This document shows, one piece after another, positions 8,938-17,480 of a stretch of 64,000 nucleotides of DNA. This DNA is from Ensifer sp. PDNC004 (GTDB lineage Bacteria > Pseudomonadota > Alphaproteobacteria > Rhizobiales > Rhizobiaceae): the NCBI RefSeq assembly GCF_016919405.1, contig NZ_CP070353.1, forward strand, positions 3,436,501-3,500,500, read 5' to 3'. Within the stretch, counting starts at the first letter, position 1, and each line of letters opens with the position of its first letter. The notes under the pieces were generated by a model. The model was not told where the DNA came from, searched no databases, and worked only from the letters and a program-made list of their open reading frames with translations. The position numbers and the translations under genes are program-made.

Positions 8938-8967
8938 AAAACGCCCGCGATGTGGTCGCGGGCGTTT
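8938..8967 (-). terminator. Intrinsic terminator of the TPR lipoprotein gene
   Basis: A perfect 10-bp stem ACGCCCGCGA / TCGCGGGCGT with a 5-base loop; on the minus strand it is followed by TTTTGG. It lies just after the stop at 8990. Confidence 0.85.
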
Positions 8968-8989
8968 CGAAATGTGTGATCGGGTCGGC

Positions 8990-9862
8990 TCAGGATGCCT
9001 TGACGCGGGCAAGGCCGGCGCGGGCCGGCTCGTATTTCGGGTCGAGCTGCAGCGCGTGCGAGTAGGACTTCGACGCCTTGGCCTTGTCGCCCTTGCGCTC
9101 GTAGATCAGCGCCTGGTTGGCCCAGGATTCAGCGACCTTGCCGTTGAGGTTGATCGCGGTGTTGAAGTCGGAGAACGCGTTGTCGTCGTCGCCCTGGGCG
9201 ACATAGGAAATGCCGCGGCCGTTATAGGGCTCCGGCGAGCTCGGCGAAAGCGAGATCGCGGTCGAGAAGTCTTCGATCGCCTGGCCGTGCTGGTTGCGCG
9301 CCTGGTAGATCAGGCCGCGATTGTGATAGGCGCGCGGATCGGTGGTATCGAGCTGGATCGCCTTGTTGAAATCGTTAAAGGCGGAATCGAGCTGGCCGGC
9401 CTGGCGATAAAGATTGCCGCGGCCGATATAGGCGACGTCGTAGTTGGCGTTGAGCTGCAGGGCCGTGTTGTAGTCGGCAAGCGCTGCCTGGGTATTGCCC
9501 ATGTTGCGATGAACCAGCGCCCGGTTGGCATAGGCCTGGTAGAAGCGCGGGTTCAGCTTGATCGCCTGGTCGAAATCGGCAATCGCGCGGCGGTATTCGC
9601 CGGCGCGGCCGTAAGCCGAGCCGCGAACATTGTAGCCTTCCGGGTCGCTCGGGTTGGAGGCGATGACGCTCGAAAGCGAGGCGATGTTTTCCTGCGAGCC
9701 CTGTTCGCGCTCGACCTTGTTGGTGACGGAGTCCGGACCGTCGGTCGTGCAGCCGGCGATGAGGAGGGCCGAGCCGAGAAGCAGCATGGCGGCAAGCCTC
9801 GGCTTGCGCTGGTGGCGGCGAGACGCCTCATGGACATTAAAACCGGAGACGTCCGCAGTCAT
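8990..9862 (-). CDS. Tetratricopeptide-repeat lipoprotein
   Basis: A predicted outer-membrane or periplasmic lipoprotein of about 290 residues built from about seven TPR units, which act as protein-protein scaffolds. A basic stretch HQRKPRLAA is followed by the hydrophobic MLLLGSALLIAGC lipobox (Leu-Ile-Ala-Gly-Cys). The repeats follow from about residue 70, with the TPR spacing of Gly, Tyr, Ala and Pro visible in units such as AYANRALVHRNMGNTQAALA and AYIGRGNLYRQAGQLDSAFN. I chose ATG 9862, though no strong ribosome site precedes it; the frame stays open to 10039, and a start nearer the lipobox is possible. Related rhizobial proteins are annotated as NlpI-like. The partner is unknown. Confidence 0.8.
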   Translation of the reverse strand: MTADVSGFNVHEASRRHQRKPRLAAMLLLGSALLIAGCTTDGPDSVTNKVEREQGSQENIASLSSVIASNPSDPEGYNVRGSAYGRAGEYRRAIADFDQAIKLNPRFYQAYANRALVHRNMGNTQAALADYNTALQLNANYDVAYIGRGNLYRQAGQLDSAFNDFNKAIQLDTTDPRAYHNRGLIYQARNQHGQAIEDFSTAISLSPSSPEPYNGRGISYVAQGDDDNAFSDFNTAINLNGKVAESWANQALIYERKGDKAKASKSYSHALQLDPKYEPARAGLARVKAS

Positions 9863-10071
9863 GGCAGCAAGTGTCAAAGGTTGATCCCTCAAATCGACAA
9901 GGTCTCGAAAGCCATCGGCTTTCCGTTTCTGGAGCCGCTGAACTCCCCGCGGGCTCCTCAAGCCGGGCCAAAGTCGGCCTTGGCAGACCACCGGTCCAAA
10001 CACTCCGGTCGGTCGTCCGTCGGTGGCAGCGTCGAGCACGCTAGCCTGTCGGCGGAAAAGATGTCCATACC

Positions 10072-10104
10072 AAAAAAAGGCGGTGGCGATATTTCGCCCC
10101 CGCC
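10072..10104 (-). terminator. Intrinsic terminator of rpsU
   Basis: On the minus strand a GC-rich stem GGCGGGGGCGAAATATCGCC/ACCGCC is followed by TTTTTTT. It lies 37 bases after the rpsU stop. Confidence 0.8.
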
Positions 10105-10140
10105 ACGACTTACATCGAATAGCGTCGAAAAAACGACAAA

Positions 10141-10353
10141 TCAGCGAGCCAGGAGGCCTTCGCGCTGTGCACGCTTGCGTGCCAGCTTGCGGACGCGGCG
10201 TACGGCTTCAGCCTTTTCGCGAGCGCGCTTCTGGGACGGCTTCTCGTAGTAGTCACGCATCTTCATTTCGCGGAAAATGCCTTCGCGCTGCATCTTCTTC
10301 TTAAGAGCGCGGAGCGCCTGATCGACATTGTTATCGCGGACTAGTACCTGCAC
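10141..10353 (-). CDS. rpsU: 30S ribosomal protein S21
   Basis: A 70-residue, highly basic ribosomal protein that helps base pairing of the 16S 3-prime end with m[23 protein letters not shown] and the Arg/Lys-rich C-terminal helix [20 protein letters not shown] are diagnostic. Length is normal for Rhizobiales. It is followed by a strong terminator. Its promoter lies in the divergent region shared with the sox operon. Confidence 0.97.
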   Translation of the reverse strand: MQVLVRDNNVDQALRALKKKMQREGIFREMKMRDYYEKPSQKRAREKAEAVRRVRKLARKRAQREGLLAR

Positions 10354-10677
10354 GTGAATCCCGTTCCTTGGTTCGAGTTATTTTGCAGCTCCGTCAGGTA
10401 CGGAGGCAAAAGAATGACATTCGCTAAGCTGGAAGCTTTACGATTAGATGAGCGGATACCAGATCGTCAGGCGAAAGTCCAGCGACGACATGAGGAGACG
10501 CTGAAAAATCCTGAGATGCAGGGTCGGCGCTGGTTCCCGTCTGCCGCTTAACCAATCCATAGTCATGTCGCAACTGCGCGCAAGTCCACGCAAATGCGTC
10601 GCAAAAGAAACGTTGCGCAGGCCCCGGATTTGCGATTTCTAACGCCAACGAGAATGAACACCGGGAGTAACGGGCCG
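10354..10677. other. Divergent region between rpsU and soxB
   Basis: These 324 bases carry the promoters for rpsU (minus) and soxBDAG (plus). A hairpin CTCCGT-CAGGT-ACGGAG lies at 10389-10405. One short frame with a good ribosome site is listed separately at 10414. Local base composition is lower in GC than the flanking genes. No riboswitch was recognised. Confidence 0.4.
10414..10551 (+). CDS. Possible small hydrophilic protein (45 aa)
   Basis: A 45-residue frame, MTFAKLEALRLDERIPDRQA onward, with a well-placed GGAGG (10402-10406) 7 bases before the ATG. The product would be charged and soluble with no hydrophobic stretch and no family I recognise. Codon use includes TTA and CGA, unlike the neighbouring GC-rich genes, so it may be chance or a recently acquired fragment. 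It lies between divergent rpsU and soxB. Confidence 0.25.
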   Translation: MTFAKLEALRLDERIPDRQAKVQRRHEETLKNPEMQGRRWFPSAA

Positions 10678-11931
10678 ATGCGCAAATATTCAGTTTTCGC
10701 CGTGGCGCGCGAGGCGCTGCGCGGCCACAAGGGATGGGGCCCGCACTGGGCGTCGCCGGAGCCGCGCAAGGAGTATGACGCCATCATCATCGGCGGCGGC
10801 GGCCATGGTCTCGGTGCTGCCTACTATCTTGCCAAGGAGCACGGCATCACCAATGTCGCGGTGCTCGAAAAGGGATGGATCGGTGGCGGCAATACCGGCC
10901 GCAACACGACGATCATCCGGTCCAACTATCTCTATGAAGAGAGCATGGACATCTACGAGCATTCGCTGAAGCTCTGGGAAAACCTGTCGCAGGACCTGAA
11001 CTACAACGTCATGTATTCGCCGCGCGGCGTGATGATGCTGTCGCACAACATCCATGACCAGCAGTCGTTCAGGCGCCATATCCATGCCAACCGCCTCTAC
11101 GGCATCGACAACGAATGGCTGACGCCGGAACAGGCCAAGGCCTATTGCCCGCCGCTCGATATCGCCAAGACCGCGCGCTACCCGATCAACGGTGCCGCCC
11201 TGCAGCGCCGCGGCGGCACGGCCCGCCACGACGCCGTTGCCTGGGGCTATGCCCGCGCAGCCTCCGACCGCGGTGTCCACATCATCCAGAACTGCGAAGT
11301 GACCGGCATCCGCCGCGACGAGACCGGCCGGGTCGTAGGCGTCGACACCAGCCGCGGCTACATCGGCGCCAAGAAGGTCGGCATCTCCGCCGCCGGCCAC
11401 ACCTCGGTGCTGATGCAGATGGCGGATGTGCGTGTGCCGCTGCAGAGCCAGCCGCTGCAGGCGCTGGTCTCCGAGCCGCTGAAGCCGATCTTCCCCTGCG
11501 TCGTCATGTCGAACTCGGTGCATGCCTATATCTCGCAGTCCGACAAGGGCGAGTTCGTCATCGGCGCCGGCACCGACCAGTACAATTCCTATTCGCAGAC
11601 CGGCGGCCTGCAGATCATTACCCATACGCTCGATGCGATCTGCGAGCTCTTCCCGATGTTCCGCCGCGTAAAGATGATGCGGCAGTGGGGCGGCATCGTC
11701 GACGTCACCCAGGACCGCTCGCCGATCCAGGGCGTCACGCCGGTTCCGGGCCTCTACCTCAACGCTGGCTGGGGTACGGGTGGCTTTAAGGCGACGCCGG
11801 GCTCGGCCCATCTCTTCGCCCATCTGATCGCCAAGGGTGAGCCGCATCGTCTGGCCGCAGGGTTGACGCTGGAGCGTTTCCGCACCGGCCGGCTGATCGA
11901 CGAGGCGGCCGCCGCCGCCGTTGCGCACTGA
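10678..11931 (+). CDS. soxB: Sarcosine oxidase subunit beta
   Basis: The 417-residue catalytic beta subunit of heterotetrameric sarcosine oxidase, which oxidises sarcosine to glycine and passes electrons from FAD to FMN to oxygen. The dinucleotide-binding motif IIIGGGGHGLGAAYYLAKEH lies near residues 36-55. GGTARHDAVAWGYARA contains His184, the likely covalent FMN attachment site by analogy with the Corynebacterium enzyme. The C-terminal GWGTGGFKATPGS is typical. I start at ATG 10678, behind GGGAG at 10663-10667; an upstream in-frame ATG at 10654 adds residues unlike the family. It is the first gene of soxBDAG. Confidence 0.95.
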   Translation: MRKYSVFAVAREALRGHKGWGPHWASPEPRKEYDAIIIGGGGHGLGAAYYLAKEHGITNVAVLEKGWIGGGNTGRNTTIIRSNYLYEESMDIYEHSLKLWENLSQDLNYNVMYSPRGVMMLSHNIHDQQSFRRHIHANRLYGIDNEWLTPEQAKAYCPPLDIAKTARYPINGAALQRRGGTARHDAVAWGYARAASDRGVHIIQNCEVTGIRRDETGRVVGVDTSRGYIGAKKVGISAAGHTSVLMQMADVRVPLQSQPLQALVSEPLKPIFPCVVMSNSVHAYISQSDKGEFVIGAGTDQYNSYSQTGGLQIITHTLDAICELFPMFRRVKMMRQWGGIVDVTQDRSPIQGVTPVPGLYLNAGWGTGGFKATPGSAHLFAHLIAKGEPHRLAAGLTLERFRTGRLIDEAAAAAVAH

Positions 11932-11941
11932 GGATTTCGAG

Positions 11942-12277
11942 ATGCTTCTGATCTACTGCCCCTATTGCGAGGAAGAGCGTTCCGAGCTCGAGTTCCGCGG
12001 TGCCGGCGACGCCCATATCGCCCGTCCGGAAAACATCGCCGACATCACCGACGAACAGTTCGAGGAATACTTCTTCCTGCGTCAGAACCCCAAGGGTCTG
12101 ATCTTCGAGCGCTGGCGTCATATCCATGGCTGCGGCCGCTTCTTCAACGCCGCCCGCGACACGGTCAGCGACCGTTTCTACACCACCTACAAGGCGGGCG
12201 AGCCAAAGCCTGACATCGCCACCATTCTCCAGAGCGAGCAGGACAAGAACGGCCAGGACAAGGGAGCCGCGAAATGA
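11942..12277 (+). CDS. soxD: Sarcosine oxidase subunit delta
   Basis: The small zinc-binding delta subunit, 111 residues. MLLIYCPYCEEERSELEF carries the Cys-x2-Cys pair and HIHGCGRFFNAARDT supplies the His and third Cys of the zinc site. It is structural, helping assemble the alpha-beta core. It starts 10 bases after soxB, and its TGA overlaps the soxA ATG, so the genes are translationally coupled. Confidence 0.95.
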   Translation: MLLIYCPYCEEERSELEFRGAGDAHIARPENIADITDEQFEEYFFLRQNPKGLIFERWRHIHGCGRFFNAARDTVSDRFYTTYKAGEPKPDIATILQSEQDKNGQDKGAAK

Positions 12278-15267
12278 TGGGCGCCAACCGCATTCCAGGC
12301 GTCGGCCGCCTGACCCCCGCCCGCACCGCGCGCTTCACCTTCGACGGCCGCACGCTGACGGCGCTCGAAGGCGACACGGTTGCCTCGGCGCTACTTGCCA
12401 ACGGCATTCACCTGGTCGGCCGTTCGTTCAAGTATCACCGCCCGCGCGGCATTCTTTCGGCCGGTGCCGAGGAGCCGAACGCGTTGATGGACGTCTCGCG
12501 TGATGCCGCCCGGCGTCAGCCGAACGTGCGCGCCACGGTGCAGGAAGTCTTCGACGGTATGAAGGTGAGTTCGCAGAACCGTTGGCCGTCGCTCGCCTTC
12601 GACATCGGCGGCCTCAACGACCTGATGTCGCCGTTCTTCGCCGCCGGCTTCTACTACAAGACCTTCATGTGGCCGAAGGCCGCCTGGCACGCGATCTATG
12701 AGCCCTTCATCCGCCGCGCTGCCGGCCTCGGCGTCGCGCCGACGGAAGCGGATCCGGATCACTATGCCAGCCGCTACGCCCATTGCGACGTGCTTGTCAT
12801 CGGTGCGGGTGTTGCCGGTCTATCCGCAGCACTTGCCGCTGCCAAGGCCGGCGCCAAGGTGATCATCTGCGACGAGCAGCCGGAAATGGGCGGCGCGCTT
12901 CGCTACGAGAGCGGCACGACTATCGACGGCAAGGACGGCTGGGACTGGGCGCAGGAGACCGCCAAGACGCTTGCCTCCATGGACAACGTCACGGTGCTCA
13001 CCCGCACCACCGGCTTCGGCTACTACAACCACAATTTCGTCGGCCTCGTCGAGCGCGTGACCGATCATCTGGCGGCTCTCGACAAGTCGCTGCCGCGCGA
13101 GCGGCTTTGGCAGGTGCGCGCCAAGAAGGTGATCCTCGCCAACGGCCAGATCGAGCGGCACATGGTGTTTGCCAACAACGACCGCCCGGGCATCATGCTC
13201 GCTTCGGCCGGGCGCACCTATCTCAACCACTTCGGCGTTGCCGTCGGCTCCAAGGTCGGCGTCTACACCGCCCATGACTCGGCCTATGAGGCGGCTTTCG
13301 ACCTGAAGCGGGCCGGCGTCTCGGTTCCCGTCATCGTCGACTGCCGCGAAAACCCTGGTGAAGCGGTTCTGGCTGAAGCGCGCAAGCTCGGCATCGAAGT
13401 GCTGACCAGCCATTCTGTGATCAAGGCCGGCGGCAAGCTTAGGGTCAACTCGATCAGCGTCGCCCGCAACGGCGGTGGCTCGGCCCGCAAGTTCGCCGTC
13501 GACGCGCTGCTGGTTTCGGCCGGTTGGACGCCGTCGGTGCACCTGTTCTCGCAGTCGCGCGGCAAGGTGAAGTTCGATGCGGCGACGCAGCGCTTCCTGC
13601 CGGGCACGTACCTGCAGGATTGCCTGTCGGTCGGTGCCTGCAACGGCACCGACGACCTGCAGGCAACCATCGACGAGGCGCTTGCAGCCGGCGAACTGAC
13701 CGCGCGTGCGGCCGGTACAGAGGGCGGTGCGCAGGTGACGCTTTCGGGCGAAAACCGCTACGGTTGGACCGGCGGCATGATCGGTGCCGCTGAAGGTGCG
13801 GGGCCGGACACGACCGTCAAGGCGTTCATCGACTTCCAGCACGACGTCTGCGCCAAGGACATCCGTCTGGCGGTGCGCGAAGGCATGCACTCGATCGAGC
13901 ACATCAAGCGCTTCACCACAAACGGCATGGCGTCCGACCAGGGCAAGCTTTCCAACATGCATGGCCTGGCGATTGCTGCAGAAGCGCTCGGCAAGGACAT
14001 TCCGCAGGTGGGCCTGACGACCTTCCGCCAGCCCTATACGCCGGTGACCTTCGGCGCGATCGTCAACCATTCGCGCGGCACTCTCTTCGACCCTGCGCGC
14101 AAGACACCCATCCATGCTTGGGAGGAAGCGCATGGCGCCGAGTTCGAGGATGTCGGCAACTGGAAGCGCGCCTGGTTCTACCCGCGCTCCGGCGAAGACA
14201 TGCATGAGGCGGTGGCGCGCGAGTGCAAGACGGTGCGTGATGTCGCCGGTGTCTTCGATGCCTCGACGCTCGGCAAGATCGAGGTTGTTGGCCCGGATGC
14301 GGCGCAGTTCCTCAATCTCATGTACACCAACGCCTGGGACAACCTGAAGCCCGGCCGCTGCCGCTACGGCATCATGCTGCGCGACGACGGCTTCGTCTAT
14401 GACGACGGCGTGGTCGGTCGACTGGCCGAGGATCGCTTCCACGTGACGACCACGACCGGCGGTGCGCCGCGCGTCATGAACCACATGGAAGACTATCTGC
14501 AGACCGAGTTCCCGCACCTGAAGGTATGGCTGACCTCGACGACGGAACAGTGGGCCGTCATCGCCGTGCAGGGACCGAAGGCGCGCGAGATCATCGCGCC
14601 GCTCGTCGAGGGCATCGACCTCTCCAACGAGGCCTTCCCGCATATGAGCGTCGCCGAAGGCAAGATCTGCGGCGTGCCGACACGGCTCTTCCGCATGTCG
14701 TTCACCGGCGAGCTCGGTTTCGAAGTCAACGTGCCGGCTGACTACGGCCAGGCTGTCTGGGAGGCGATCTGGGCGCGGGCAGAGCCGATGGGCGCCTGCG
14801 CCTACGGCACGGAAACCATGCACGTGCTGCGCGCCGAGAAGGGCTACATCATCGTCGGCCAGGATACCGACGGTACGCTGACGCCGGACGATGCCGGCCT
14901 CTCCTGGGCTGTCTCGAAGAAGAAGCCCGACTTCGTCGGTATCCGCGGCCTGAAACGCCCGGATCTCGTCAAGGACGGCCGCAAGCAGCTCGTCGGTCTT
15001 CTCACCAAGGATCCGAAGGTGGTGCTGGAGGAAGGCGCGCAGATCGTCGCCGACCCGAACCAGCCGAAGCCGATGACCATGCTCGGTCACGTGACTTCGT
15101 CCTACTGGTCGGCAAACTGCGGTCGCTCGATTGCGCTCGCCATGGTGGCCGGTGGCCGCGCGCGCCTCGGCCAGACGCTCTACGTGCCGATGACCGATCG
15201 CACCATTGCCGTCGAAGTGAGCGACATGGTGTTCTTTGACAAGGAAGGGGGCCGCCTCCATGGCTGA
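12274..15267 (+). CDS. soxA: Sarcosine oxidase subunit alpha
   Basis: The 997-residue alpha subunit. It has an N-terminal ferredoxin-like domain (about 10-100: FTFDGRTLTALEGDTVASAL), an NAD-binding Rossmann domain (DVLVIGAGVAGLSAALAAAK near 170) and a C-terminal aminomethyltransferase (GcvT-like) half from about residue 600 that binds tetrahydrofolate and captures formaldehyde as methylene-THF. Typical C-terminal motifs are ETMHVLRAEKGYIIVGQDTD and KKKPDFVGIRGLKR. The length is normal for the family. It overlaps soxD by 4 bases and soxG by 8, consistent with tight coupling. Confidence 0.96.
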   Translation: MMGANRIPGVGRLTPARTARFTFDGRTLTALEGDTVASALLANGIHLVGRSFKYHRPRGILSAGAEEPNALMDVSRDAARRQPNVRATVQEVFDGMKVSSQNRWPSLAFDIGGLNDLMSPFFAAGFYYKTFMWPKAAWHAIYEPFIRRAAGLGVAPTEADPDHYASRYAHCDVLVIGAGVAGLSAALAAAKAGAKVIICDEQPEMGGALRYESGTTIDGKDGWDWAQETAKTLASMDNVTVLTRTTGFGYYNHNFVGLVERVTDHLAALDKSLPRERLWQVRAKKVILANGQIERHMVFANNDRPGIMLASAGRTYLNHFGVAVGSKVGVYTAHDSAYEAAFDLKRAGVSVPVIVDCRENPGEAVLAEARKLGIEVLTSHSVIKAGGKLRVNSISVARNGGGSARKFAVDALLVSAGWTPSVHLFSQSRGKVKFDAATQRFLPGTYLQDCLSVGACNGTDDLQATIDEALAAGELTARAAGTEGGAQVTLSGENRYGWTGGMIGAAEGAGPDTTVKAFIDFQHDVCAKDIRLAVREGMHSIEHIKRFTTNGMASDQGKLSNMHGLAIAAEALGKDIPQVGLTTFRQPYTPVTFGAIVNHSRGTLFDPARKTPIHAWEEAHGAEFEDVGNWKRAWFYPRSGEDMHEAVARECKTVRDVAGVFDASTLGKIEVVGPDAAQFLNLMYTNAWDNLKPGRCRYGIMLRDDGFVYDDGVVGRLAEDRFHVTTTTGGAPRVMNHMEDYLQTEFPHLKVWLTSTTEQWAVIAVQGPKAREIIAPLVEGIDLSNEAFPHMSVAEGKICGVPTRLFRMSFTGELGFEVNVPADYGQAVWEAIWARAEPMGACAYGTETMHVLRAEKGYIIVGQDTDGTLTPDDAGLSWAVSKKKPDFVGIRGLKRPDLVKDGRKQLVGLLTKDPKVVLEEGAQIVADPNQPKPMTMLGHVTSSYWSANCGRSIALAMVAGGRARLGQTLYVPMTDRTIAVEVSDMVFFDKEGGRLHG

Positions 15268-15811
15268 CCAGGTTACTGCAAGCCGCAAGGCGGCACTCAC
15301 CGCGCGCGGGGGCTCGGCCGAGGCGATCCTGACGCCTGCACCGGCAGCAACGCGCATTTCGCTGCGCGCCGGCGCCGACGCACTGCCGGCCCTTTCGGCC
15401 GCACTTGGCGTGACGCTGCCGACCCGGCCGAAGACCTCGGCTTCTTCCGGCCAGCGCCATGCGCTGTGGATCGGCCCGGACGAGTGGCTGGTCATCGACG
15501 AAAGCGAGGCCGACCTGTTGGCGGCGGCCGCCTCGAGCGGCACGCTGCATTCGGCGGTCGACATTTCGCATCGCAACGTCGCCGTCATCGTCAGCGGCCC
15601 AGGCGCGGACGTGGCCATCAACAGCGGCTGCCCGCAGGATCTGTCCCTGGCGATCTTCCCGGTCGGCGGCTGCTCGCGCACGATCCTCGGCAAGGCGGAG
15701 ATCATCCTCTTCCGCACTGCTGAGGATCAGTTCCGGGTCGAGTGCTGGCGGTCGTTCTCGCCCTTCGTCTTCGGACTGCTGTCCGAGGGTGCGGCCGACG
15801 CCGGGCATTGA
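15260..15811 (+). CDS. soxG: Sarcosine oxidase subunit gamma
   Basis: The 183-residue gamma subunit, the smaller GcvT-like partner of alpha. HALWIGPDEWLVIDESEADL and SAVDISHRNVAVIVSGPGAD are typical, as are the CPQDLSLAIFPVGGCSRTIL and FRVECWRSFSPFVFGLLSE stretches near the C-terminus. It begins inside the end of soxA (8-base overlap). It closes the soxBDAG operon. No glyA, folD or purU gene follows here, so the folate-linked partners are encoded elsewhere. Confidence 0.93.
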   Translation: MADQVTASRKAALTARGGSAEAILTPAPAATRISLRAGADALPALSAALGVTLPTRPKTSASSGQRHALWIGPDEWLVIDESEADLLAAAASSGTLHSAVDISHRNVAVIVSGPGADVAINSGCPQDLSLAIFPVGGCSRTILGKAEIILFRTAEDQFRVECWRSFSPFVFGLLSEGAADAGH

Positions 15812-15815
15812 GATA

Positions 15816-15848
15816 AAAAGGCCGGGAAGCGCTCAAGCGTTTCCCGGC
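15816..15848 (-). terminator. Intrinsic terminator of the nudI unit
   Basis: The stem GCCGGGAAGCGC / GCGTTTCCCGGC (one mismatch) with a TCAA loop. The T run (TTTTT) is on the minus-strand side, so it serves the leftward nudI transcript; it may also slow the convergent sox transcript. Confidence 0.8.
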
Positions 15849-15874
15849 TCAAGTCTGTCGGCAACCGTTGGCTC

Positions 15875-16324
15875 TTATCGCGTAGCCGGCAGGATGCCTT
15901 TTTCCTGGAATGTGCGCTTCGTTGCGTCGTTGAGGTCGTAATCCTGGAGCTGCTCGGGCGCGACCCAGGCGTGTTCGACGAATTCGTCGTTGAGGCTGAC
16001 CTCGCGATTTTCGGCCTCGCAGTCAAAGATCAGATAGATCATATGCAGCTCTTCGGTTGAGCCGTCGGCGTAGGACTTTGTCCGGATGTCGTCCCGGAAG
16101 GTCCAGGGCTTGATCGTTCCGATCTCCAGACGGTCTCCGAGCTCTTCCCGGATTTCACGGCGCAAGCCCTCATCGAGACGTTCGCCCGGCTCGAGGCCGC
16201 CACCCGAAAGCGCCCATTGCCCGGGAAACACGCCGCGATCCGGCGGCATCTTGCAGAGCAAGTAGGCGCCCCTGTTCTGAACGAGCGGGCAGACGATGAT
16301 ACGCTGGCGCAATGACTTCTCCAT
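15875..16324 (-). CDS. nudI: Nudix hydrolase NudI-like
   Basis: A 149-residue Nudix pyrophosphohydrolase resembling E. coli NudI, which cleaves (deoxy)nucleoside triphosphates, with pyrimidines favoured in that enzyme. [35 protein letters not shown] and a complete Nudix box (residues 41-63, [18 protein letters not shown] at its core) are visible, followed by [16 protein letters not shown] as in NudI. It is cytoplasmic and metal-dependent. It is the last gene of a short leftward run after MaoC and GNAT genes (37-base gap) and has its own terminator. Confidence 0.88.
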   Translation of the reverse strand: MEKSLRQRIIVCPLVQNRGAYLLCKMPPDRGVFPGQWALSGGGLEPGERLDEGLRREIREELGDRLEIGTIKPWTFRDDIRTKSYADGSTEELHMIYLIFDCEAENREVSLNDEFVEHAWVAPEQLQDYDLNDATKRTFQEKGILPATR

Positions 16325-16361
16325 TTACTGATTTTGCGACCACGACAGCCGCCTGGCCTTT

Positions 16362-16895
16362 TTACGCGAAGCGCAAGTACCAGAAGAGCGCAATCTCGTG
16401 CGTTCCCGGCGTCAATGCCGAATAGAGATGGCGGTCGTAGCCAGCAAGTTCGAAGCCGTAGCGCTCGTGGAAGCGGCAGGCGGCGACATTGTTCGACTGG
16501 GTCTCGAGCCTGATCCCCGGCAGGCCCCGTTCCCGCGCCCATAACACCGCCCGGTCCATGAGGGCCCGCGCGACGCCGGCTCGGCGCGCATTGCTGTCGA
16601 CGGCGATATCGTCGACTTCGGCAAAGCCGTTCCACGTCTTCGAGAGCGCGATGTAACCGGCGAGCCGGCCGTCGAGACGTGCTGCGAAGAGAGCGGCATC
16701 CGGCCCGGCCGCCGCCACAAGCTCGTCCGGGTCGGATTCATAAGCCTTGATGTAGCGCTCGACCGGGGCGATGTCGCGAAGACCGGGGCCGGTGAAGGGC
16801 AGCGCCTCGGACGTGATCTCGAAGGAGAAGTCGCAGCCGGCAAAGTCGCTGACGAAACGTCCGTCGGCCGGCGCGACGTTGACTGCTGCTGTCAT
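16362..16895 (-). CDS. GNAT acetyltransferase, streptothricin-acetyltransferase-like
   Basis: A 177-residue GNAT-fold acetyltransferase. The acetyl-CoA loop is seen as VDDIAVDSNARRAGVARALM, the later strand/helix as GIRLETQSNNVAACRFHERY, and the C-terminus GTHEIALFWYLRF resembles streptothricin N-acetyltransferases, which acetylate the beta-lysine of streptothricin. The chromosomal setting between housekeeping genes suggests an intrinsic rather than recently acquired trait. The substrate is inferred. It ends 37 bases before nudI and starts 23 bases after the MaoC gene stop. Confidence 0.75.
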   Translation of the reverse strand: MTAAVNVAPADGRFVSDFAGCDFSFEITSEALPFTGPGLRDIAPVERYIKAYESDPDELVAAAGPDAALFAARLDGRLAGYIALSKTWNGFAEVDDIAVDSNARRAGVARALMDRAVLWARERGLPGIRLETQSNNVAACRFHERYGFELAGYDRHLYSALTPGTHEIALFWYLRFA

Positions 16896-16918
16896 GGGAT
16901 CTGCCTGCTCAAACCGCC

Positions 16919-17407
16919 TCAGGCATCGGCGGGTCGATCCTTAGGATCGAACTGGATGATGGTCTGCCAGGTTGCCGTCAGCGCCGGCTTGCGCTCGCCT
17001 TCGATCTCGACGCTGACGTCATAGGTGATCATCAGCATGCTGGCGCCGCGAAAGCGCGCGTCGGCCATGGTGAAGTGGCCGCGCACTTTGGCGCCGCTCT
17101 TCACCGGCGCGACGAAGCGCACCTTCTCGAAGCCGTAGTTGATGCCCATCGTCTGTTCGCGGATTTTCGGCAGGCAATTGTAGTTCATCGCCGAAAGCAG
17201 CGAGAGCGACAGGAAGCCATGCGCGATCGTGCCGCCGAAGGGCGTTTCGGCAGCGGCCCGCACCGGGTCGACGTGAATATACTGATAGTCGCTGGTTGCT
17301 TCGGCGAATTTGTCGATCGTTTCCTGGGTGACCGTGATCCAGTCGGAAACGCCGACTTCCTTGCCGACCAGTACCTTGATCTCAGAAAGTGATATGTCCT
17401 GCAGCAT
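16919..17407 (-). CDS. MaoC-like (R)-specific enoyl-CoA hydratase, NodN-like
   Basis: A 162-residue hot-dog-fold hydratase. The hydratase motif appears as FAEATSDYQYIHVDPVRAA (Asp40 and His45 as the likely catalytic pair), followed by TPFGGTIAHGFLSLSLL. Rhizobial NodN and related (R)-hydratases that act on trans-2-enoyl-CoA share this arrangement. I start at MLQDISLSEI (ATG 17407); a 20-residue upstream extension has no family match. It follows glgX on the same strand after 73 bases. Its physiological substrate is not known. Confidence 0.85.
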   Translation of the reverse strand: MLQDISLSEIKVLVGKEVGVSDWITVTQETIDKFAEATSDYQYIHVDPVRAAAETPFGGTIAHGFLSLSLLSAMNYNCLPKIREQTMGINYGFEKVRFVAPVKSGAKVRGHFTMADARFRGASMLMITYDVSVEIEGERKPALTATWQTIIQFDPKDRPADA

Positions 17408-17480
17408 GTGAACGCCTCGAAACAAGCCCCCCAAGCGATCTATAGGCTCGCCCGTTGCAACCTGCAAGTGGTGGAAAAGC

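Noticed and set aside
12820..15717. A 965-codon minus-strand frame opposite soxA and soxG
   Set aside because: It is antisense to a clear sarcosine oxidase operon; composition is that of a shadow frame.
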